Of a stretch of 12,747 bases of DNA, positions 1 through 10,000 are shown piece by piece. The DNA is from Saprospiraceae bacterium (GTDB lineage Bacteria > Bacteroidota > Bacteroidia > Chitinophagales > Saprospiraceae). How positions within the stretch are numbered: the first letter of the stretch is position 1; the number at the start of each line of letters is the position of its first letter. The notes beneath the pieces are model-generated. The model had not been told where the DNA came from, did not search any database, and saw only the letters and a list, made by a program, of their open reading frames with translations. The translations under genes were made by a program, and so were the position numbers. The DNA lies in assembly GCA_023299965.1 (NCBI GenBank), contig JALZVN010000199.1, positions 1 to 12,747 of the forward strand, written 5' to 3'.

Positions 1-1
1 G

Positions 2-3000
2 ACACAAGAGAATAACACAGGATGTGAAAATGCCTTTACAATAGTAAGGACATGGATTGCGACTGATAATTGTGGAAACGAAACGACTGCATCACAGCGC
101 ATCGAAGTAGGAGATAGTACAGCACCAGTATTAGCAGGTGTACCAACAGATATCACGGTAGAATGTGATGAGTTCGGTAATATTCCTAATGCTGATAATG
201 TTTCTGCTACTGACAATTGTGATAGTAATGTTCAGGTAGAGGTTACTGAGTTGAGAGAAAATCCAACAGGATGTGAAGATGCATTTGTGATAGTTAGAAC
301 ATGGATGGCGACTGATAATTGCGGAAATGTAACGACTGCGTCACAACGAATCGAAGTAGGAGATAACACTGCGCCAGTATTGGTAGGTGTGCCAACAGAC
401 ATTACAGTAGAATGCGATGAATTTGGAAATTTATCTAACACCAACGAGGTAACTGCAACTGATAATTGCGATGACAATGTTCAAGTTGAAGTATCAGATG
501 TACAAGAGAATCCAACAGGATGTGAAGATGCATTTGTAATAGTTAGAACATGGACAGCAACAGATGATTGTGGAAATGTAACTACAGCAACTCAGCGTAT
601 AGAAGTAGGTGATAATACTGCTCCAACGCTTGTTGGTGTTCCTGCGGATATCACATTAGAGTGTGATGAGTTTGGAGCTTTACCAGCTGCAAATGATGTA
701 GAAGCTACTGACAACTGTGATGACAATGTTCAAGTTGAAGTATCAGATGTACAAGAAAATCCAACAGGATGTGAAGATGCATTCGTAATAGTTAGAACAT
801 GGACAGCAACAGATGATTGTGGAAATGTAACTACAGAGTCACAAAGAATCGAAGTAGGTGATAATACTGCTCCAATACTTGTTGGTGTACCATCGAGTAT
901 GACGATAGAATGTGATGAGTTTGGAAATATTCCTAACGCTAGTGATGTAACGGCAACAGATAATTGCGATGATAACGTTCAGGTCGAAATAACAGAAGTA
1001 CAAGAAAATCCAACAGGATGTGAAGATGCATTTGTTATTACTAGAACATGGATCGCAACTGATGATTGCGGAAACGTAACTACTGCAGAACAAGTTATTG
1101 AAGTAGGAGATAACACAGCTCCAGTACTAAGCGGGGTGCCTACAGACATGACTTTAGAATGTGATGAATTAGGAAATATGACATCAACTGATAATGTACT
1201 TGCAACTGATAATTGTGATGACAATGTTCAGATAGAGGTAACTGAGGTTAGAGAGAATCCAACAGGATGCGAAGATGCGTTTGTATTAAGTAGAACATGG
1301 ACAGCAACAGATGATTGTGGAAATGTAACTACAGCAACGCAGCGAATTGAAGTAGGAGATAACACAGCTCCAGTACTTGCTGGTGTTCCTTCTGATATTT
1401 CTATTGATTGTGATGCTCTTGGTTCTATTCCAAATGGTGATGCAGTAACTGCAACTGATAATTGCGATAGTAATGTATTGGTTGAGTTCTCAGATATACA
1501 AGAAGATGCATTTGGATGTGAGAATTCATTTGTAATTGTTAGAACATGGATTGCTACTGATGATTGTGGAAATGCAACTACAGCAATTCAAAGAATTGAA
1601 GTAGGAGATAACACTGCACCTGTATTAAGTGGTGTGCCATCTGATGTTACTGTAGAATGCAGTGAAATAGGAACTATAACTTCTAATACAGCGAATGTTA
1701 CAGCAACTGATAATTGCGACGATAATGTACAGATTGAGGTTGTTGAAAACCAAGAACCATTAGCTGGATGTGAGAATTCATTTGTAATTGTTAGAACATG
1801 GATTGCTACTGATAACTGTGGAAATTCATCTACTGCAACGCAAAGAATTGAGGCAGGTGATAATACTGCTCCAGTATTAGCAGGTGTTCCATCTGATATT
1901 ACTGTACAATGTGGTGAAGAACCAGGAAACGCTCCTAATATTTCTGCAACTGATAATTGCGATTCAAATGTAGAAGTTGAGTTTACTCAAACTGAGAATA
2001 ACTCAGGTGACTGTTCAGTTTCATTTGATCTTGTAAGAACATGGATAGCGATTGATGATTGTGGAAACTCTGCAATAGCAACACAAACTATTACTGTTGA
2101 AGGCGACAATACTGCTCCAGTATTAGCAGGTGTGCCAACTGATCAAACTATTGATTGTGGTGATGTAAATAGCATTGCAAACTCTGCAAATGTTACTGTA
2201 ACGGATAACTGTGATTCTAATGTTGATATTGAATTTATTGAAATCAATGAACCAGGTCAATGTGGAAATAATTTCACATTGGTAAGAACATGGATAGCGA
2301 TTGATGATTGTGGAAATTCTGCTGTAGGATCTCAAAGGATTAGTGTAGGAGATGATACAGCTCCAGTACTTGTAGGTGTACCTGCAGACGTTTCATTAGA
2401 GTGTGGAAATGTGCCATCAACTAATAACGTTGATGTTTCAGCTACTGATAATTGTGACGCAAATGTTCAAGTTGAATTTGCAGAAGTGCGTTCTGAACTT
2501 GGATGTGTAGGGGCTTACATACTTACTAGAACATGGACTGCTACAGATGATTGTGGAAATAGTTCTTCTGCTAGCCAAATAGTTACTGTAGGAGACAATA
2601 CTGCTCCTGTTATCTCAGGTGTTCCATCTGACTTAACAGTAGAATGTGGTAACATTCCAGACATAGTAGAAGTGGCTACAACTGATAATTGTGACGACAA
2701 TGTTTCTGTTACAGTTGATGAGCTTATAGAAGACGGCGGATGTTCGAACAACTTTGTGGTGGTAAGAACATATACAGCGATAGACAATTGTGGAAACGAA
2801 GCTGTTTCTGTTCAAAGAATTGTTGTTGAAGACAATGTTGCTCCAGTATTAAGTGGTATTCCTACTGATATTGATGCTGAATGTGATGATGCTGTAGTTG
2901 GAGAAATTCCAACTGTTACAGCAACTGATAATTGTGATGCTGATGTAAATATTGAATTGATTGAAGAAGTTATAGCAAGCAACTGTGGATCAGCTCAATC

Positions 3001-4027
3001 ATTGATTAGAACATGGATCGCGACTGATAATTGTGGAAATTCATCTGTAGGAACTCAACGTATCAATATTGGAGACAATACAGCTCCAGTATTAGCTGGT
3101 GCTCCTTCTGACCTGACTGTTGATTGTGGTAATGTTCCAAATGCTCCGCAGGTTACGGCAACTGATAACTGTGATAACAACGTACAAGTTGAACTTCTTG
3201 AAAATCAAACTGCAGGTAGTTGTGCAGGTAGTTATACTCTTACGAGAACATGGATAGCGACTGATGAATGTGGAAACTCTACTTCATCATTACAAACTAT
3301 TACTGTTGAAGATATTATAGCACCTGTACTAAGTGGTATGCCAAGTGATATTTCGCTCGGTTGTGATGAAATTGTTGATCTTGGAGCTGTAAGCGTAACG
3401 GCTACAGATAACTGTGATCCAAATGTGGTTGTATCTCTAGAAGAAGTGAGAACTGACTCTGACTGTGCTAACTCTTATGTCTTAGTAAGAACATGGATAG
3501 CAACAGATGCTTGTGGTAATTCTACTTCAGCATCACAGACAATTACTGTTGGAGACAATGCAGCACCTATTTTAGTAGGAGTTCCTACTAGCATTACTAT
3601 TGAGTGTGACGAAGTGCCAAGCACGGCAGGCGTTACAGCAATGGATGATTGTGACACTAACGTTGAGGTTTCTGTAGAAGAAATTAATACGCCAGGTGCT
3701 TGTGAGAATGAATTTACTCTGACTAGAACTTATACAGCAACAGATGATTGCGGTAATAGCTCAACAGCTACACAAGTAATTACAGTTAGAGATAATACTG
3801 ATCCAATACTTGCGGGTGTACCTAACAATTTGACTGTTAACTTAAATGTTGGAGAATCAATTCCTGCTGTTGCTGATGTTTCTGCGACAGATAATTGTGA
3901 TTCTGATGTTGAAGTAGAATTTACGGAGGTACAAACAAGCGGATGTACATTTGTAATTACTAGAACTTGGATTGCAACTGATAACTGTGGAAACGCAGTA
4001 ACTGCAACACAAGAAATTATGGTTATC
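2..4027 (+). repeat. Tandem array of HYR-like repeats, one partial and 16 complete units
   Basis: Each unit begins G-D-N-T-A-P-V-L, followed by G-V-P-[ST]-D, a first Cys (E-C-D-E or C-G), T-D-N-C-D, a third Cys (often T-G-C-E), R-T-W and finally D-[DN]-C-G-N. Unit starts are 110, 359, 608, 857, 1106, 1355, 1604, 1856, 2102, 2348, 2591, 2828, 3071, 3308, 3551 and 3788; bases 2-109 are the tail of one more. Lengths run from 79 to 84 residues, and the first six complete units are all exactly 83 (249 bases). Fifteen of the 16 complete units keep all four cysteines, suggesting two disulfides per Ig-like fold (inferred). HYR domains are known as Ig-like adhesion modules; here they probably form a stiff stalk. 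The array continues upstream of the window, so the full copy number is unknown. Confidence 0.92.
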
Positions 4028-7000
4028 GGAGATTTTGATATTACAATAAATCCAACTGGTGTTGAAGTGTGTGCTGGCGAGTCAGTACCATTTACAGTTT
4101 TACCTACATTGGATTCATATACTTACAGTTGGACTGCAACTGGTGGTAATTTTGATAATGCTAGTTCAGCTACTCCAGTATATACAATGATGGCTCCAGG
4201 TACTTATACCATTACCCTTGTTGTTGAAGATCAGAATTCTGGTTGCCAATCTACGGTAAACACTACAGTGACTATTATTACTGCTCCTAATACAGAAGCA
4301 GGAAATAACGGTCCACTTTGTGTTGGTCAAACTCTTGAACTTACAAGTTCAGCTGGTGCTAATAGTTATGTTTGGTCTGGTCCTAATGGATTTACTTCAA
4401 ACGAGCAGAATCCAGTTATTAACAATATAACTTTGGATAATGATGGTCAATACACAGTAGTTGCTGATTTCGGAAATGGTTGTGTAGGAAATGCTTCTAC
4501 ACTTGTATCAGTATCTGAATCACTTGATATTACTATAGAAAACAATGCGCCAGTTTGTGAAGGCGAAGACATTATCCTGTCAGTGAGTGGAGGTAATTCA
4601 TTCAGCTGGTCTGGACCTAATGGATTTACTTCAAATCTTCAAACGGTAATTATTTCTAACGCTAATTTAGGACTACACACTGGAGCTTATACTGTTACAG
4701 TTACTAGCGGTGCAGGTTGTGAAACTGTATTATCTACTGATGTACAAATTGATAGATTCCCAACAGCTACTGCAAGTTCAAATTCACCAGTATGTTCAGG
4801 TGGTACACTTGAATTAGATGCTGATGGTGGTATTACTTACCAATGGACAGGACCTAATGGTTTCGCTTCTACTTTACAGAATCCAATTATTGATAATGTT
4901 GATTTGGATGCTGGAATATACACTTACACTGTAGCAGTATTTACTGATGCGGGTTGTGTTGCAAGTACAGATATTATAGTAGAGATTATTGGTGATATAT
5001 CAGCAATAATCACAGGAGAGAGTTCTGTTTGTGAAAATGAAACAATAACTCTTACAGCTACTGGTGGTGTTGAATACGAATGGATTGGACCAAATGGCTT
5101 TACTGCTTCAGGTGCGACTATTACGATTGACCAAGCTAGTATGAATAACTCTGGTACATATACAGTTACAGTAACTACCGCTGAAAGATGCAGTGCAACT
5201 ACTTCTTTTGATGTAAATGTGTTGGATTGTGGATGCGACGCAGATACATGGGTAGAGTTCACACAAGATGAAAATTGTGATGATGAAAACGGTGTAGCTG
5301 TACTAGCTCCTAGTACATATATGTATACTTGGTCTGATGGAGGTACTGGTTCAGTAAGAGAAGATTTGCCAAACGGTACGTATACGGTTACAGTTGTTGA
5401 TCCTAATGGATGTGACGCAATTCTTACAGTAATAATTGAAGAATCAGGTATCTGTGATGAGTGTGTGGCACCTGCTGTTAACAATACGATTATTGTACAG
5501 GCTACATGTGGAGAAGGAAACGGAGGAGCAACGGTAGTAGTAGCTAACGATCCTTCTAAGTACACTTATACTTGGATTCCGAATATTGGAACATCAAACG
5601 ATTTAGGTAATGAGCGTGAAGACTTGACGGCAGGATCTTATGAAGTAATTATTTCAGATCCTAGATTCGATGATTGCTTTACTAAAGTCAACTTTGTTGT
5701 GCCAAATGCTGATGGACCTACGGTAGAAGATATAGTTATTACTGATGCTGTATGTAACGCTAGTAATGGTTCTGCGACTTTATTGCCTTCTCCTTACTTG
5801 TACATGTGGACTCATGATGGTTTCATAGGTAATTCTAGAAACGATCTACTTCCAGGTACATATGAAGTAGCAGTTATAGATGCAGATAATCCAAACTGCC
5901 CAACTATAATCACTGTGATCATAGGTAATCAGTCTGATTTTGAGGCTGAAGCTAATGTAGATGTACAACCGGATTGTGGATCAGCAAATGGAATTGTTAC
6001 TGTCAATGTTATATCTAATGGATCTGGAAATTACTCTTATAGCTGGAGTGATGGCGGGACTGGTATGACAAGATCTGATCTCGCAGGTGGATTGTACTTA
6101 GTTATCGTAACTGATAATTTAAGTGGATGTTCTACAGAGCTTATGTTCTTGTTATTGGATGATGTTGCAACTGCAAATATTAGTGTTTCTGATGGATTTG
6201 TAAGTTGTGCAGGATCAACAGACGGTATGGTTGATATACAGTTGGATTTACCAACAGATTTTGTACTTCCAGCAAATCAGTTAATTACTAATCAAGATGG
6301 ATTTACATTTACGAATGGTAATCTTCCGGCTGGTAGTTACTGTGTGATGATTACAGATGGTAACGGTTGTGTTGCTGGAGAAGATTGCTTCATAGTAGAA
6401 ACTCCTGATGCAATTAATATCGAAATTGTGTCATCGAATATGACTTGTACTAACGATGGATCAATCACATTGAATATTTTAGGTGGAAACGCACCTTACA
6501 CATTTGATTGGGCTGATCTACCAGGTACTAGTAATATTGAAGATAGATTTGATCTACAAGCTGGCGAGTACAGTGTTACTGTTACTGATGCTGAAGGTTG
6601 TAGTTCAAGTATGAATGATATCAATATTTCAGACGACTGTACTATTGGTTGTGTTATACCAAATGTTCTAGTTGACGTGACTCCTTCTTCTTGTGGAGGA
6701 TTTACTGGAGAAATATTGTTAACGCTTGATGCAGATGTTACAGAATATAACTTCGATTGGGAAGGAAACATTAGTAGTGGTGTGAGTGCAACAGGTCTTG
6801 GTGCAGGAACATATAACGTTACTGTTTCAAGAGCGAACGATGAGAATTGTAATACTGAATTAACGATAATTGTAACGAATAGTGATGGACCAATTGTAAC
6901 AGTTGGTAACATAACAAACGCTACATGTGATGCAGGTGGTACTACAAGCCTTGCACCTAATACGCTTAATTTCAATTGGAGTGATGGTGGAGCTGGTTCT

Positions 7001-10000
7001 GATAGAAACAACCTAATGCCGGGTACATTCTCAGTTACAGCTACTGATCTTGCTACGAATTGTTCTAGCGTTATTGCTATAACAATAGGTAATGGATGTG
7101 CAGGTGGATGTGTAGATATTCCTACAATCGCCGTTTCAACTGTGGACGCATCTTGTGGCAATAGCGATGGTTCAGCAACAGTTGTTGTGACAGGATCTGC
7201 TACTGAGTATATGTTCATTTGGACAGATAATATCAGTACTACTGACATGGCTGCAAACTTAGCTGCAGGATCATATGGAGTGACTGCTGTGGATGTTGAT
7301 AATCCTGCTTGTAGAGCTATTGGAACTGTATTGATTGGAAATGAAGGTGCTACAGATATCACAGTAGCTAGCAATGTTTCTGCTACTTGTAATAATGCAG
7401 ACGGAACAGTTACATTGTCTCCTTCTGATCTGACTTACGATTGGAGTGATAATGGCTCAGGAAGCACAAGAACGGATTTATTAGCAGGTACATATACTGT
7501 GATTGGTACTAACGGTCAGGGTTGTGCAACGACAATCACGCTTACGGTTGTAGAAGATTGTGGAATTTGTGTTCCGCCTACTGTTGATGATGTAATCACT
7601 AATTCTACTTGCGGTAATGCAGATGGTATGATAGAGTTAACTTCTAATATAGATGCTATTTATGCTTGGAGTCCAAACGTAAGTAGTACAAATATAGCGA
7701 GTGACTTGACAGCTGGTATTTACGAAGTAGAGGTAATCTCATTACTTGACCCTCAGTGTAACAACATCTTCACATTTGCAGTTAACAACGAAGATGGACC
7801 TCAGGTAGCTGTTATCAGCCTTGCGGGTGCAAGTTGTGAAAATGGTGGTTCTGTAACATTAGCTCCTGCTGATGCAACATTTGCTTGGAGTGATGGAGTA
7901 GATACAGGTGATATGCGTGATGATATACTTCCTGGTGACTACTCAGTTACAGCTACTGATGCTAATGGATGTACAAATGTAATTTCAGTATCTATTCCTG
8001 ATAACTGTGATCCTACATCTTGTGTAAATCCAGTTGCAGACATAAACTTGACAGAAGCAACTTGTGGAAATGCTGATGGAGCGATATCAATTGCTACTGA
8101 TAGAGAAGTAGTATTTACATGGTCACCAATGGTAAGTGATTCTAGCACAGCATCTAATATTACTGCTGGCTTGTACTCTGTAACCATTGCAGATAGAATT
8201 GATCAATCTTGCTTTACTACATTAAGCATTATGCTTACTAACTCAAATGGGCCAGTTGCTCAGATTGAAGAAGTAACGAATGCTACTTGTAATGAACTTG
8301 GATCTGTTACACTTTCTGGTGATGCTACAAATACATATACATGGTTTGATAACATGATGGTTGATACTAGAAATGATTTAGCACCAGGTGATTATGTGGT
8401 TACTATCACAAATGATTCAGGTTGTGAAAACATGATACAAGTTACAGTTGGTGATGATTGTGTGGTTATGCCATGTGAAGCACCTCTTGTAGACCCTATT
8501 GTTACGGAGAGTACTTGTGGAAACGCAGATGGAGCTATTACTCTTAATGTTGCTGGAGATGTTATTTTCACTTGGACACCAAATGTGAGTAATTCAAACG
8601 AAGCTTCATCATTAGCTGCTGGCTCATACAATGTTGTTGTTGCGAATGCAATTGATCCATCTTGTTCGACTACATTAGATGTAATAGTTAGAAATAGCGA
8701 CGGACCAGAAGTTACTGTATTATCAGTAGTTGATTCTGACTGTCCTATTGACGGTTCTATAATCCTTGGACCTGCAGTGTACACTTACACATGGGACGAT
8801 GGATTTGTAGGAAACGAAAGAACAGACTTACCAGCAGGTACATATACAGGTACAGTTGCTGATACAACAGGTTGTACAAATACATACTCAGTTACAGTTG
8901 GTGACATTTGTAACCCTGCGGTTTGTAATGCACCAATCTTGACGGCTGATATTATGGATGCTACTTGCGGAAACGCCGATGGTGCGATTAGTATTACTGT
9001 TGAGGGAACTGCTGATGTTACATTCAGCTGGACTCCTACACTAAGTACGGATGATAACCTTACGAATATTGAAGCTGGTTTATACACAGTGCTTGTAAGC
9101 AACGTGGACGACCCAACTTGTAGTACAGAATTAGCAATTCTTGTCTCTAACTCTGATGGACCAATGGCTTCTATTAGTAGTTTGACAAATGCTGATTGCA
9201 ATACAACTGGAACAGTAAGTTTAGCTCCTGATACTTTGATCTATTCTTGGGTTGATAGTGTTCAAGCAGCTGTTAGAACAGACTTGCCAGCTGGTGCCTA
9301 TGCAGTTACAGTTTCGAACCCAGCAGACAGCGCAGGTTGCACAAATATTGTACAGGTAATTATTGAAGATGATTGTCCAGTTATACCACCTAATAATTGT
9401 GATGCAATTGCAGGAAATCTTGATATTGATTTAAGCCCAGTTTGTCTTTCTGATTCTATCGCAACTATTTCTGCGACACCATTAGGAAACAGTCAAGTGC
9501 CTGCTGGATTTAGTACGCTATATGTACTTACTTCAGGTGATGACTTAGTTATCGAGCAAGTAAATGTAGATCCGATATTTGATGTAGATACATTGGGAAC
9601 ATTTAGAATTCATACTCTTGTATTTGATCCTTCTACGCTTGACTTGGCTGTGGTTCAATTTGGAACTACTACGGCAAGTGATGTAAATGCACTTCTTGTT
9701 CAAGGAGGAGGTAACACATGTGCTTCATTAGATTTATTAGGGGCATCTACTTTACTATATGACTGTGGTGATTGTGAAGCTCGTGCAGGTTCATTGACTA
9801 TGACTGTTGATCCTATCATCTGTGTAGATTCTACAACAGCAAATGTTGTATTAACTGCTACACCAGACGGTAATCAAGTAGTACCAGATGGCTTTGAATT
9901 AGCATATATCTTGACATCAACTACATCATTCTTACTTGAGGATGTAAACACTGATCCAGAATTTACAATAACATCTGAATTAGGTATATACACGATTCAT

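Noticed and set aside
251..253. TTG as the start of the adhesin
   Set aside because: It lies in the middle of a conserved HYR unit and the frame is open back to base 2 with repeat sequence throughout; the true start is outside the window.
110..4027. Regular repeats as a possible CRISPR or satellite array
   Set aside because: The 237-252-base units keep one open reading frame with conserved cysteines and mostly protein-level conservation, so they are domain repeats.
4924..5565. 213-codon open frame on the - strand
   Set aside because: Lies wholly opposite the repeat-rich adhesin frame; repetitive, low-complexity translation and no domain. It is a by-product of the biased composition of the coding strand.
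6496..7374. 292-codon open frame on the - strand
   Set aside because: Same reason: antisense to SprB-type repeats, no recognisable domain, start site or operon context.
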